A DNA stretch of 64,000 nucleotides from Chaetoceros tenuissimus (taxonomy: Eukaryota > Bacillariophyta > Thalassiosirophyceae > Chaetocerotales > Chaetocerotaceae), in NCBI GenBank assembly GCA_021927905.1, contig BLLK01000019.1:62001-126000 (forward strand). Reading direction: 5' to 3'. The notes beneath the pieces are model-generated. The model had not been told where the DNA came from. It ran no database searches and worked only from the letters and a program-made list of their open reading frames with translations. A program made the translations under genes and the position numbers. Below, piece by piece: positions 39,940-51,192 of the stretch; the first letter of the stretch is position 1; each line of letters opens with the position of its first letter.

Positions 39940-41502
39940 TCAGCATGAACTCTCTCCACCATAGCTTAGTGGATAATTATCCTCATAACACTTGCGACCA
40001 CTTGTCGATTCTGAAGGAAAACTAACTCCTAAGGAGTCGCTCTTACTCTGGCTGCTTCGATAATTATAATACTGAGGTCCACTTGTCGACCTCAAAGGGT
40101 GACTAACCCCACCAGACTCAGGTGCAAAACTCACACCAACAGATGATACCGCATCACCTATATTGTACGAAACCTCCGGTGAGGCAAACGAAATACCTTC
40201 ATACTTTTCGGCCTCGACCGAGCCAGCCTTATCATCTGTGATTTCGTCCATTTCAATCTCCATCATTGCCGCTTCCATCATTGCCACTCTACGTTCACGA
40301 ACGTCATCAATTTCCAATTGAACCATTGTAAAATTCTCCAAACAAATATCGTCATGATGTTCTCCAGAAAAAAGCACTACCGACAATGCTTCACAAATAG
40401 GCATGTCACTTCTTTTCTTTGATCGGCGCATATTGTGAATTTTGTGATACAGAAAGATGCATAGAATAAAGAAACCTTCAAAGTTTTGCAAGAAAATTCT
40501 TGAGTATACTCCGGCTCCTTCCTCGACCTCATTTGAGGACAAAGCTATAGCAGCTGGCATATAAATGATGAAGAAGCTGAGAATATAGAGCATTGCTTGA
40601 AAAGCTACGATTCGTGAGAATTTCAAATGATCACGAGTAGTACCATTATCTTGAGAAGTATTGGCAGCATCAATCGCTCTGCTGTTTGTATCCTGAGACG
40701 CGGAAACATTTGGAGAAGTTGTCGCATTGCTGTCTTGAACCGCAGAGGAGGTACTGTTGACTCTCATGCTTCTCTCAAAGCGATAAGTATTGATGATTAT
40801 GGCCAACATGCATATGATCAATAGACCAAAGACAGCGCACACTGTATACAGTGTGACCGCATTATTTGTGTTATATCCTGCTTCTGTGTAAAGAAAGCTA
40901 CCATTATCATAGCATTCTTCTCCATCTGGAACCCAGGTGCAATGTATAGGATATCTGGCAGTATAGCAATGCGCGTTGAAAGGATCCGCATGATAAAACT
41001 CATCTTTCAAACATATCAAGGACCCAGTAAGACTTGTTACTAGTGAGAAGATATAGAAGAATGGCTCAATGTATCTAGATATAGTTCTAGCTTCCAGCTT
41101 GAACACAAGGACGCATACATAGTAGATTGCCAACCATACATTACAAGGGAGAAAACATATCTGAGAAAAGGTAACCAAAAACCCCTGTGCCGTACAAGTC
41201 GCATCATTCCCTAGCATCGGACCTTTGAATGGGTAAACGTTATCCTTTGGCATCGGTAAAGTACCAGCACCTACAGATATGTTTGCTATGAATATCATTG
41301 TTACAAAAAAGGCTATGATGCGATGATAGGTAGTTCTTAGTCTCTCCTTCGATCGATAGATGACATACAAAATAAGTAGACATGAGATAGCTGAGATGAT
41401 GTTGGAGAAGAGATTCAGATAGAAACTAGTCCAGTTTTGGGCATCATTGTAAATTAATTCTGGTATGTAGTAGTACAACCAATCTGGTAGAAAGACTTCC
41501 AT
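39940..41502 (-). CDS. Seven-transmembrane receptor (GPCR-like), tandem copy 1
   Basis: 520 residues, one exon, start MEVFLPDWLYYYIPEL. Seven hydrophobic segments cover about residues 27-350. Examples are LFSNIISAISCLLILYVIY, IIAFFVTMIFIANISVG, a segment after KLEARTISRYI, LYTVCAVFGLLIICMLAII, FQAMLYILSFFIIYMPAAI and FEGFFILCIFLYHKI. Extracellular cysteines (CTAQGF; HCTWVPDGEECYDNGSF) suggest the usual loop disulphide. The ~150-residue cytoplasmic tail is acidic then Ser-rich. The layout resembles cAMP-receptor/secretin-like GPCRs described in diatoms; ligand unknown. About 85% identical by eye to the next gene. Confidence 0.85.
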   Translation of the reverse strand: MEVFLPDWLYYYIPELIYNDAQNWTSFYLNLFSNIISAISCLLILYVIYRSKERLRTTYHRIIAFFVTMIFIANISVGAGTLPMPKDNVYPFKGPMLGNDATCTAQGFLVTFSQICFLPCNVWLAIYYVCVLVFKLEARTISRYIEPFFYIFSLVTSLTGSLICLKDEFYHADPFNAHCYTARYPIHCTWVPDGEECYDNGSFLYTEAGYNTNNAVTLYTVCAVFGLLIICMLAIIINTYRFERSMRVNSTSSAVQDSNATTSPNVSASQDTNSRAIDAANTSQDNGTTRDHLKFSRIVAFQAMLYILSFFIIYMPAAIALSSNEVEEGAGVYSRIFLQNFEGFFILCIFLYHKIHNMRRSKKRSDMPICEALSVVLFSGEHHDDICLENFTMVQLEIDDVRERRVAMMEAAMMEIEMDEITDDKAGSVEAEKYEGISFASPEVSYNIGDAVSSVGVSFAPESGGVSHPLRSTSGPQYYNYRSSQSKSDSLGVSFPSESTSGRKCYEDNYPLSYGGESSC

Positions 41503-42047
41503 TACTGCGAAAAAGAACTGTCAAGAAATTCTACAATATATGTTTGCTTAGTGTATGTTGCTTAGTAATTGTTGTGGGGTTCAAGTTTCTGCTATTCTCT
41601 GTTCCCTCCTGACCAACCATCTTGTGAGTGAGTCAAAAAGTACGTACGTGAGATGGATGAAGTTATAGTAGCTAACGGTTAGGTAACGTAACCTGATCTG
41701 ACACGGACAATGGGATTTCAATCTTGACACTTACGAATTTAGCCCAAGTCAAAAAATTCAAAATTCTTTTTATTCCATTTTTGCATTACTTATCTACTTA
41801 TTCGAAGCCTCTAACTTCTCGAAATTATTTCTTTTTCTTTCTGCAATATTTTACTTCAAATTGAGTCAATAATTGGAACGATCTACTTTTATTTTTCAGA
41901 AATAATTTCTTATTCATGATACGATCAAATTACTTTGTTACCTGCTTTAGTTCAGGTTATTGGATAATAACATATTTTATTGTTTAGTCACATTATTTAT
42001 AACGTATAAAAAAGATATAAGGAATGAGACTACACTTGTTTTTGGAT
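41503..42047. other. Spacer between receptor copies
   Basis: No gene seen. 41710-41885 is the duplicated 3' flank of the upstream copy. Confidence 0.45.
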
Positions 42048-43607
42048 TCAGCATGAACTATTTCCACCATAGCTTAGTGGAAAATCGTCATCGTAATACT
42101 TTCGACCACTTGTCGATTGTGAAGGGAGGCTTACTCCTATGGATTCGTTCTCTTTGCTGCTTTGATACTTATAATACTGAGGTGTATTTGTGGATCTCGA
42201 AGGGACACTCGCACCTAAAGATTCAGGTGCAAAACTCACTCCGACAGATGATACCGCATCACCAAGATTGTACGAAGCCGCCGGTGAGGCGAATGAAAGA
42301 CCTTCATACTTTTCGGCCTCGACAGAGCCAGCCTTTTCATCTGTGATTTCGTCCATTTCAATCTCCATCATTGCCGCTTCCATCATTGCCGCTCTACGTT
42401 CACGAACGTCATCAATTTCCAATTGCACCATGCTTAGATTCTCCAAGAAAACATCGTCATGATTTTCCCCAGAGAAGAAAATCACCGACAATGCTTCACA
42501 GATAGACATATCACTTCTTTTCTTTGAGCGGCGCATATTGTGTACTTTATGATACAGAAAAATGCATAGAATGAAGAAGCCTTCAAAGTTCGTCAAGAAA
42601 ATTCTCGAGTATACTCCAGCTCCTTCCTCTACACCATCTGTGGCCAAAGCTATGACTGTTGGAATATAAATGATGAAGAAACTAAGAATATATAGCGTTG
42701 CCTGGAGAGCTACGATTCTGGAAAATTTCAAATGAGCAAGAGTAGTACCATTATCTTGAGAAGTATTGGCAGCTTCGATCGTTCTGCTGTTTGTATCCTG
42801 GGACGCGGAAACATTTGGAGAAGTTGTCGCATTGCTGTCTTGAACCGCAGAGGAGGTACTATGGACTCTCATGCTTTTCTCAAAGATAAAAGTATTGATG
42901 ATTATTGCAAACATGCAAATGATCAATATACCAAAGACAGCGTACACGTAATACAGAGTGGACGCATTGTTAACGTCGAATCCTTTCTCTGTGTAGAGGA
43001 AGCTACCGTTATCAAAGCACTCTACTCCATCTGGAACCCAGGTGCAATGAAAAGGATATCTGGACGTGTAGCAATATGCGTTCAAAGGATCCGCGTGATA
43101 AAACTCATCTTTCAAATATATCAAGGACACAGTAAGACTTGATACTATTGAGAAGAGATAAAATAAAGGCTCGATAAATCTGGATATAGTTCTAGCTTCC
43201 AGTTTCAAGACGAGTACGCAGACATAGTACATTGCCAACCATGCATTGCAAGGCAGATAACATAACTGAGCAAAGGTGACGGCAAACCCCTGTGCTGTAC
43301 AGGTCGCATCATTTCCTAACATAGGGCCTTTGAACGGGTACACATTATCCTTTGGCATCGGTAAGGTGCCAGCACCTACAGATATGTTTGATATGAAAAT
43401 AAATGTTGTAAAAAAGGCAATGATGCGATGATAGGTAGTTCTGAGACGTTCCTTTGATCGAAAGATGACATAGAAAATAACTAGGCATGAAATGGCTGAG
43501 ATTATGTTTGAGAAGAGGTTCAGATAGAAACTAGTCCAATTTTGGGCATCATTGTAAATCAGCTCTGGTATGTAGTAGTATAACCAATCTGGTAGAAAGA
43601 CTTCCAT
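42048..43607 (-). CDS. Seven-transmembrane receptor (GPCR-like), tandem copy 2
   Basis: 519 residues from ATG 43607 (MEVFLPDWLYYYIPEL). Seven extra codons upstream begin with TTG and are excluded. Same seven-helix layout, loop cysteines (CTAQGF; HCTWVPDGVECFDNGSF) and tail (RERRAAMMEAAMMEIEMDEI). Differences cluster in helices 4-5 (LFSIVSSLTVSLIYL), the second extracellular loop and the Ser-rich tail end (SLPSQSTSGRKYYDDDF). That pattern fits ligand or coupling divergence. The offset between copies is 2105 bp, a direct tandem duplication. Confidence 0.85.
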   Translation of the reverse strand: MEVFLPDWLYYYIPELIYNDAQNWTSFYLNLFSNIISAISCLVIFYVIFRSKERLRTTYHRIIAFFTTFIFISNISVGAGTLPMPKDNVYPFKGPMLGNDATCTAQGFAVTFAQLCYLPCNAWLAMYYVCVLVLKLEARTISRFIEPLFYLFSIVSSLTVSLIYLKDEFYHADPLNAYCYTSRYPFHCTWVPDGVECFDNGSFLYTEKGFDVNNASTLYYVYAVFGILIICMFAIIINTFIFEKSMRVHSTSSAVQDSNATTSPNVSASQDTNSRTIEAANTSQDNGTTLAHLKFSRIVALQATLYILSFFIIYIPTVIALATDGVEEGAGVYSRIFLTNFEGFFILCIFLYHKVHNMRRSKKRSDMSICEALSVIFFSGENHDDVFLENLSMVQLEIDDVRERRAAMMEAAMMEIEMDEITDEKAGSVEAEKYEGLSFASPAASYNLGDAVSSVGVSFAPESLGASVPSRSTNTPQYYKYQSSKENESIGVSLPSQSTSGRKYYDDDFPLSYGGNSSC

Positions 43608-44139
43608 TGTTATAAATAGTACTTTCAATAATTCAACAATATATGTTTTGTTGCCGATGATTTTAGGCGATAGTATTAGTTAAAGTAGTTCAGCTCTAGC
43701 TAGCAAGGGCAGTAGTGCTAATGAGACAGGCATTTGTGTTGTTCCTGACCACTCAACTGGATCAAAGAAGTACGTGAGTGAAGAATTGTACATTTATTTT
43801 GTACATACGGACTTTGTTGTAAACTCCTACGGTTTCTACGACAATCGTCAGCGACTAAATATGTAGTAAGTAGGTCATAGATATCGTACAAAAGCTGAAT
43901 AGTGGAACACTTGCGTCACGTAGTACGTCACAAAGATAAAATTACTCCAGGACTACGTAGGAACCAGTGGTATGGATGATGCTCATCATCACAATTTATA
44001 TCCAAATAAAAAACTCAGCATCGAAATTTTTGCCTTGTTTGAATGGATATGCATTATTATGTACCTAAGTATATCTTGTATTTCAAAAATATAGTTCAAA
44101 ATTATTCAAAATCAAAACCATACAGTTATGGTAAAAACT
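43608..44139. other. Spacer
   Basis: No gene seen; AT-rich, with ACGTACGTCA-type sites near 43917-43932 (CACGTAGTACGTCAC). Confidence 0.35.
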
Positions 44140-45453
44140 TCATTCCACTTCTAAACTACTGATAGATTCCGATTGTTCCCCTCCAAAATTGCTTCCCATT
44201 ATTTCTTCATCAACTTCTGCCATATCTTCTTCTTCTTCTTCCAAATGACTTTGTCTTTCCCGTTGCTTCAATTGATACTTTTTCACTGTAAACAATATCA
44301 ACAAAGTAATCAACATGATTCCCAACGTCGCAATGACTACAATTGAATCTGAATCTACATTGTTTTTTTGAGGTGATGGATCGCTACCTCCATCTGGTGT
44401 CCCTCTACTGCCATCATCCTTATCAGTGGTGCTTGTGGTAGTATTGGTAGATATACTTGCTGTAGTATTGGTAGTTGATGATTTGATGGATGGTGCAGAT
44501 GAGACTACATTTGTAGGGATAAAACTCTCTTCCAATGATGGAGAAATACTAGGCATAAAAGAAGGGAAGGTACTTGGCATAAAAGTCGGACTCACAGCAT
44601 CCGGATCAACATACAAAATTTCCTTTACGTCATTCTCAACACCAGTATCCATTTCCAAGTCATTCAACTGTTGTATAAAGGTTCCAAGATCCATAGATTC
44701 TTTCACGATAGAGTGAACTTCCTTTGTAACATCTTCAACTGTAAATCTACTTGGATCGGCATACATTTGCATCCTACTTGATAAAAGCACGCAGCTTGTG
44801 GAAATTGTAAATTCATCAGGACATGAAGTAAATTGATATTCTGTATATTGTACAGCCTCATCCAAAGAAGGCGGAATACTTTGAAGTAATCTATCACCCG
44901 ATCTTCCAAGTGACCTTACAATAAATGTTTTCCAATACATGACATTGTACAAAACAGTCGATACACCATTCAAAGTATCTCCATGATCGACCATAAAGTC
45001 TCCTTCAATCTCATGATCAAACCCCAACAAGAAATAGAGGTCGACATGATATCCTTGCAGAGTTTCTCCATGAAACTCTTGTCCGTGTAAATAAAGAGCC
45101 ATGCATAAATCTTGCACTTTTTGTTCCAACTCATCATCATCTGGTCTAATGATATATCCGAGTTCTTTATCACCAGTCAATATGTCCAGTCGACACTGTT
45201 CATTGCCTCCACATACAAATCTAGCAAATGCAATTTGTACAAATGGATCAAGAGATTCAAAAGATGGTGCTGCAGTGTTAGTGCCTGTCGAGTAGGAATG
45301 TAAAAACGTTGATAAATCTTGTTGAGAAATGAAATTATCAGCATATTCCGATGTGAATTGAGAGATGCAAGAAGATACAAAGGAAGACGAGACTCGTGTC
45401 ATCGTTTGTAGTATAAGCAGGAGGGAAATATAAAAGGCTTTTCTGGGTATCAT
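44140..45453 (-). CDS. Type I membrane protein, shorter member of the FARFVC family
   Basis: 437 residues, one exon. Signal peptide MIPRKAFYISLLLILQTMTRVSS. The luminal domain shares LDPFVQIAFARFVCGGNEQC and LCMALYLHGQEFHGE with the 35187 product. It continues through VQYTEYQFTSCPDEF (counterpart of AIQHFQNQDVACPDTF there) to a Ser/Thr/Pro linker (SPTFMPSTFPSFMPS). One transmembrane helix lies at about 370-392 (SIVVIATLGIMLITLLIL), followed by a 45-residue acidic tail. It lacks the Cys cluster and long phospho-rich tail of its larger relative. Family-specific function unknown; cell surface location inferred. Confidence 0.8.
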   Translation of the reverse strand: MIPRKAFYISLLLILQTMTRVSSSFVSSCISQFTSEYADNFISQQDLSTFLHSYSTGTNTAAPSFESLDPFVQIAFARFVCGGNEQCRLDILTGDKELGYIIRPDDDELEQKVQDLCMALYLHGQEFHGETLQGYHVDLYFLLGFDHEIEGDFMVDHGDTLNGVSTVLYNVMYWKTFIVRSLGRSGDRLLQSIPPSLDEAVQYTEYQFTSCPDEFTISTSCVLLSSRMQMYADPSRFTVEDVTKEVHSIVKESMDLGTFIQQLNDLEMDTGVENDVKEILYVDPDAVSPTFMPSTFPSFMPSISPSLEESFIPTNVVSSAPSIKSSTTNTTASISTNTTTSTTDKDDGSRGTPDGGSDPSPQKNNVDSDSIVVIATLGIMLITLLILFTVKKYQLKQRERQSHLEEEEEDMAEVDEEIMGSNFGGEQSESISSLEVE

Positions 45454-46097
45454 GATGGATTAAAAGTGGTTACTACTGCTGATAGAATAGAATAGAATGA
45501 AGGAAAGAATGCGTACACCAGTCAATACTTTTTCGTTTTGTTCTTTGGTCGTTGCTGTTTTTGGTGGCTGCGGATAAGCGTTCCTGGATAACGTCACTTT
45601 AACCACTCTTTCTTACTCACATTTCTAAAAATGAATGACCTTTCTGGAAACTATTATTCCACAATACCCAATCTGCAATAGTTGGCAATAGTAGAAACTG
45701 CAATATTTGAAAAAAACATACAATTCAATAGGTATTTCAAATTTTAAATGCTACATCGAGAGGCTGAAAATTGACATCTGTCATACAAGATATTGACACG
45801 CTCTTCATGTCTTGAAAGAAGAAGCGTTGAGAAGAATGAAGAAAAAAAGAATAATAAACACAAAAGGTGTCATCTAGTATCATCATCTCTACAGTACTCT
45901 TCTCTATTTCAGTTCCATCTGTAACACTTTTATGAGAGATACTTGGAAACATTTAAAAGTTCCAGCTGTAATTTATATAGGAACCAAAGAAAAGTTCTTT
46001 CTTTGCTTCTATAGCTTTTGAAGGCATCATAATATACCAAAGCTAGCGAACCGCGACACCGCCAGTATATTCTTTTCATCTGGTGAAATTCTAAGCA
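45454..46097. other. Divergent promoter region
   Basis: No gene seen between the minus-strand membrane protein and the C2 gene; short frames here look accidental. Confidence 0.4.
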
Positions 46098-48873
46098 ATG
46101 TCAGATAGTCAATCCAAGTCATCCTCTTTGGACTCAATGGAAGAATTACTCTCTAGTGAAAATATCGATGAGGCAGTCAAGGAAGTCTTGAATGAAGATT
46201 CTGGGATCGCTTTAATGAATAAAGAAGATGAGAACAACAACGAAGATGAGTCTCAACTAAAGAACAAGAATGAGAAAGAACAACAAGAAGAAGAGTATAT
46301 CAAGGAGACACCTTCATCAGATGACAATAAAGGTTCTGAACCAAACGCGTCTTTAGCCCCAGTACCATCGCAGCACCAGTCATCATCACCTCTCCCGTCG
46401 ACATTTAAAGATCAGACTCGAAAATTGACTTCCTTCTTTCAAGACCTCAAACAGTCTCCCAACCGGAAACAATCTTTATTGAAAAAGTGGAACAATAACA
46501 CACAAAAACAGACTCAGTCTATTGAATCCATCGAACATGAAGATGGACTACTGATTCAAATACAAGCACAAAAAATGAGAATCAAACCATTTCTAAATGT
46601 ACAAATGACTGAATCGGAATTGTGGAATGATATGTTACTACCATCTACATCCTTTTCCAAGCCATTTACAACTTGTACGGATGAACCAATTGGATATTTG
46701 AATGTAGAAATATTGACAATCATGGGTCTTGGAAAATTCTCTAGTCGGAAACCGAATCCTTGTGTTTATGTATGTACACCCTATTGTGCATTTGTGAGTG
46801 ATGTCATTCCACAAGTCAAATCGCCTATATTTCCCAGTGATTCCAAACGAGCAGTTCGATTTCCGATTTATAAAGGATATGAGAAACTGTATATAGGTGT
46901 CTTTCATATTTTGGAAGACAAGGATGAATTTTGTGGAAGGGTTCGTATTGGGATTGGAACGTTGTTACCTCACAAGGTTTACGATCATGTGTATTCATTG
47001 AAAGAGAGTACATCGGTCTATGATTCCAAACCGAGAGGAGTTGTTAGATTGAGATACTCCGTGGAATGGAAGGAGGAGCGAAATGTTGTTTGTAGTTATT
47101 TGCCCACCAAGATGGATATTATGGGTTTGTGGTCTGATCCTGAGGATATAGAATATACCTCGACCATTCCATGTGCGGATGCCACTTTTCGAAATCTAAT
47201 ATGTAAGTTCTTTCTTGAAATGTTGCCGATCACCTTCTCATCTAGATAGAGTTTACTTTGTTCACTGACTCATCTTGTGCACGCCGTATCTGTTTACGCC
47301 GCCCATTGCAGATACCATTTACGGACAAGATTTGCCATCCAAGTTCTCAAGAAAAGCATTTCGAGCCACTACTCGTGAAATGGGACTATATAAAGTTCAT
47401 CTGCGACATGTTGTAACTTCAACAGTGACGGATATCATGCTGTATCGAAAACCACTTTTATCTTTGTATACATTTACAGCATGGATGTTATTGGTATATT
47501 ATAGCCTCATGAATTGTGTCCCAAGTTTTATTGTCTCGATTGTGATTTTTATCTTTATTGAGAATTACATCGAAATGGAAAAGGAGCAACAGGATAAAGA
47601 AGGAAGAAATACTGATCAAATAGGATTCAAAGACATAGCATCAATGTTGGTGTATGGAACTAGACATACGAAAGAAGAAGCTAGAGCAAGTCTTCGAGGT
47701 GGCGAAAAGGATAGTAAAGTTGCTAAAGAAGCGGATTCTAATACAACATCCATCATGTTTGCTGATTTAAATTCTTACAAGCAATATATGAGTCAATGTC
47801 GACAACCAAAGGATCATCATCAGGAGTTTCCTTTCTCGAATGCAAATTTCCATCGACAAGGTTCGATGGGCGACTGTATGGTGACAACACCTACAGGCAA
47901 ACGAATGAATATGGGAATTGTTAATTATGACTTGGCCAATGCTAGTATTCATAGCGAAGATGAAGTAGTTGAGAAAGAAGAAGAGATATCGGTGAATGCA
48001 CCAGAGATAGTAAATGATCGTCCATGCGGGCCAGAACAGAATGATGAGGTAGATACGAAGGAAGGACACTTATTTCGAAAGAACTTGTAAGTAGTACAAA
48101 AGCATTTGTCCTAATTAAAATGATCTCTATACTGAGCTTACCTTCTTTACTACAGCGAGGAATTGGAAAGCAAATTGCACAAAGTGACTGGAAATGCATT
48201 TCACAAATATATTGCAAGAGAACTTAATGTTGAAAATGCGAAACCTCTAAAGAATATGCCAGAGGCACCTGCAAAGTTTTCCAATCCATTGGCTGCACTG
48301 ACACAGACTTTTCTTGAGCCGGTTATGAAAGCAATTGAAGTTTATCTCTATAGTATTCGCTCTGGATTCAATGCATTCACTTGGAAAGACCCTATTTTAT
48401 CTTTTTGGGTACTCATCTTTTTGATATTAACATGCTTCACACTAATTGTATTCCCATGGAGGCTCTTCTTTTTCTTGATCGGCTTTATTGGTTTTGGACC
48501 GCAGAATCTTTTTGTAGGATACTTGTCGGAGAAGAGAGCAAAGTCAAGTCTATCTGCCAAAAGCTTTGAGTTAGATAAAGAGAACGGGGAGGCAAAAGTA
48601 AACAACAAGACAAAGGAAGTAGAGCCTGAAGCTTCGACCGATCCATCTTTACTATTTAGTGGACCTTCAACAGTGAAACATGGCAAACGATCGGATCATG
48701 GAAAGTTATATGAAGTAATTGTTCCTTGCAATCGCCTTGACTCTGAACGCTTTTATCATAATCCATATCCATTACCTCAAGTAGAAACAGTCACGGCAAC
48801 AACTACCATGGAACCAAAATCATCGGATGCTCAGATGTCATCAGGAAAGGCAAAGAAAGATAAGAATGTATAA
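46098..48873 (+). CDS. C2-domain multi-pass membrane protein (MCTP-like), three exons
   Basis: Spliced model: 46098-47202, 47312-48086 and 48156-48873, introns 109 bp (phase 1) and 69 bp (phase 2), GT-AG, 865 residues. Residues 1-165 are acidic and Ser-rich. A C2 domain occupies about 196-320 (IGYLNVEILTIMGLGKF, NPCVYVCTPYCAF, LYIGVFHILEDKDEFCG). Two hydrophobic hairpins follow: LYTFTAWMLLVYYSLMNCVP with IVSIVIFIFI, and SFWVLIFLILTCFTLIVFP with LFFFLIGFIGFGPQNL. C2 plus C-terminal hairpins is the plan of MCTP/ferlin-like ER-tethering proteins. Classical Ca-binding aspartates are not obvious, so Ca-independent lipid binding is possible. Confidence 0.85.
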
Positions 48874-48986
48874 GCTCTACAAAAAAGGGTAAGAAAAGTA
48901 GAAGTAAAGTAGGAAACAACACCAGTGTATTTCAAAAGTGTAGCTTTATTCATTTATATCTTTTCATGTAGCTTTTATTCAAATTC

Positions 48987-50147
48987 TTAGTCAGATTTCT
49001 CCTTCTTGTCCCCCTTGGAGCTCTTTGCAAGTGCAGCAATAACTACTCCGGAAAACATAATGATGAGTGGCTCAATGGTCCACATCAAGTCCCCAGCAAA
49101 GTTACCGCCCCAGTCAGCCTGTGAGTTGGAATACTCAAACATGAGCTTTCTCACCATTTGTGGCTGAGTCTTTTCTTCAGTAAAGTAGTACGCAAGAATT
49201 CCCATAGCATATCCATACAAAGCAACAAAGTTCAAAAGAAAGTATACAATGTGACGGTATCCTTCCATACGAGTAGTCTTGACAGAAACATCAATCTCAT
49301 CTCCCTTTGCTTCATCTACAAGAACGTAGTCCTTTGCATTAACCTTTTTCAAGTCGGCCTCTACTCCTTCAACAGCCTTTTCAAGCATCTTTGCTTCTGC
49401 ATCTCTATCAGCGTTAGTCTTTGCTCCCTCACTCCAAAACGGCTCAAAGTCAGGATTGACAATCATGGTGTAATTAGAATAAGACAACCATTCATTCTTG
49501 AGTTTCTCATCATTCTTTCTAGAAAGATATTTTCCCTTCTTCTCAATAAAAATGTCTGCAGTTTTGAAAGCCTTCTTTGCATCCTTGTACATGTAATACA
49601 AAATAGGGAACAAACCAAACTCAGCAATTTCAATAGCATGAATGAGTCCTGGAACTCCTCCGATCCACTTTGCTTCAGTGATATGAAGAGAATTAGCAGC
49701 GAGCCAAATAAAAGTAATGGCAATCAAAAAGATGGCAAGACCGACAAACGTTTCCCTGAGTGCATTATCTGCTTCTTCCATGATGGAAGCAGTGACAATC
49801 TTTCTACCTGCTACAGTGACTTCATCTTCCTTCTTTTTATCGTCCTTTTTCGCATTCAAGTCTGCAAGTGCCACAGCGACTCTGTTCAATCGGAGCAATT
49901 TGTAAAGACCAGAGTTGAACAACATCTTCCATCCTTGGACAGCACCGGTTACTGCAGCGTATAATTGAGCGATGCAAATGAGTACTTCAAGCGGAGTAGT
50001 TTGAGAAAGGTATGGACCTGGCAATGTGTAGAATTTCGCAGTGAATGCAGGATCCCATAGGTCAGTGTCTGGAAGGAGATTGAGATCCTTTACACAGCAA
50101 AGACCGTTACGGACAAACTGTACAATTACATCCAGGGTCACGTCCAT
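48987..50147 (-). CDS. Polytopic membrane protein of unknown family
   Basis: 386 residues, one exon. About five or six hydrophobic segments: LEVLICIAQLYAAVTGAVQG (about 53-72), FVGLAIFLIAITFIWLAANS (about 134), LIHAIEIAEFGLFPILYYMY (about 166), IVYFLLNFVALYGYAMGILA (about 298) and PLIIMFSGVVIAALAKS (about 360). A charged soluble loop separates the fourth and fifth (about 190-295). A short lysine-rich loop (KKDDKKKEDE) and a KSSKGDKKEKSD tail are probably cytosolic. I recognise no family, and no signal peptide or plastid leader is seen. Low third-position AT relative to neighbours (many GCC/GTC codons on the minus strand) suggests a highly expressed gene. Confidence 0.75.
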   Translation of the reverse strand: MDVTLDVIVQFVRNGLCCVKDLNLLPDTDLWDPAFTAKFYTLPGPYLSQTTPLEVLICIAQLYAAVTGAVQGWKMLFNSGLYKLLRLNRVAVALADLNAKKDDKKKEDEVTVAGRKIVTASIMEEADNALRETFVGLAIFLIAITFIWLAANSLHITEAKWIGGVPGLIHAIEIAEFGLFPILYYMYKDAKKAFKTADIFIEKKGKYLSRKNDEKLKNEWLSYSNYTMIVNPDFEPFWSEGAKTNADRDAEAKMLEKAVEGVEADLKKVNAKDYVLVDEAKGDEIDVSVKTTRMEGYRHIVYFLLNFVALYGYAMGILAYYFTEEKTQPQMVRKLMFEYSNSQADWGGNFAGDLMWTIEPLIIMFSGVVIAALAKSSKGDKKEKSD

Positions 50148-50434
50148 TGTTGAAGTAAATATATATATGAGATAAGTTGTAGAAATGAATGGATGTTTCT
50201 TATCTATGGTTCTAGTTTAGAATAATGAAGAGTACAATCAATGATGTTTGTTCAATGCAAATACGATGATGTGTAAGGAAAATTGCGCGAAGACTTGTGT
50301 GGTTCTCGATTGACCATTGAATTTCATATTCTTCCTCTTTTCTTTCCTTTTCTACTTCCTGCCGACAAAGAGAAGGATGCAGACTTGGACTCCGTACGTA
50401 CCAAGAGAAAGGACAAAATATGACTTTTCCTTAA

Positions 50435-51187
50435 GGAGCGCCGCGCATCGCAATACACAATATCACAATACAGCTACAATACAGTATTTCTTACACGTCA
50501 ACTGGTGTCAATAGGACAATTTGACATTTTCGCATTTACAAATTTAGATTCCATTTGATTTGCAATAAATCTACTCCGGATACTCTACTAGAGCGCTAGT
50601 CTAGTCTTATTAAATACAGACACACGAGAAATCATTAAAAAAGACTAGTTCCAATCTTACAACTATTTAATAAAATTTAGAATTGATGCGGACAAATAGA
50701 TTTGTGCAGAATCAAATTAGAAAACTTACTGGAAGTGATAGTCACGATATTCAATGATATCACCAGGTTTCATTGTTGGCTTGTAGGTGGACCCAATTTT
50801 TGATATAGAATAAGCATAAGGGGTACTTTTGTTATCAATTTTCTGTGATTGAAGTATTTGAATGCAAAATATCGGGTGATGATAAGCTTTCTTTTGTAGC
50901 TTTTGGTAAAAATGAAGGCATACTCGTAGGTTGATAGATCATACCTCAAAAATGTAGTAAAGAGTAAGAAGTAATTTTAATTCTTGTAAAGAATATCTTG
51001 TATCTTAAAAAGAATTGATTTCAATAGAGTATCCTGTTGAAATAATGAGCGAAAGTGTTTTGTTTTATTTAACAATTTGCTGACGTCGTGAAAAGTCTTA
51101 TCCCTAGCTATTGACACCAGTTGACGTGTAAGAAATACTGTATTGTAGCTGTATTGTGATATTGTGTATTGCGATGCGCGGCGCTCC
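50435..51187. mobile_element. Non-autonomous DNA element with 80-bp perfect terminal inverted repeats
   Basis: 50435-50514 is the exact reverse complement of 51108-51187, starting GGAGCGCCGCGCATCGCAAT. The 590-bp interior has no reading frame of note. Flanks TTTCCTTAA and GCATTTTAA are not identical, so no clear target-site duplication is seen. Size and structure suit a MITE or fold-back element. The superfamily cannot be assigned. Confidence 0.8.
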
Positions 51188-51192
51188 GCATT

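Noticed and set aside
43608-43628. Seven-codon N-terminal extension of receptor copy 2
   Set aside because: Begins with TTG, and the paralogue starts at the shared MEVFLPDW.
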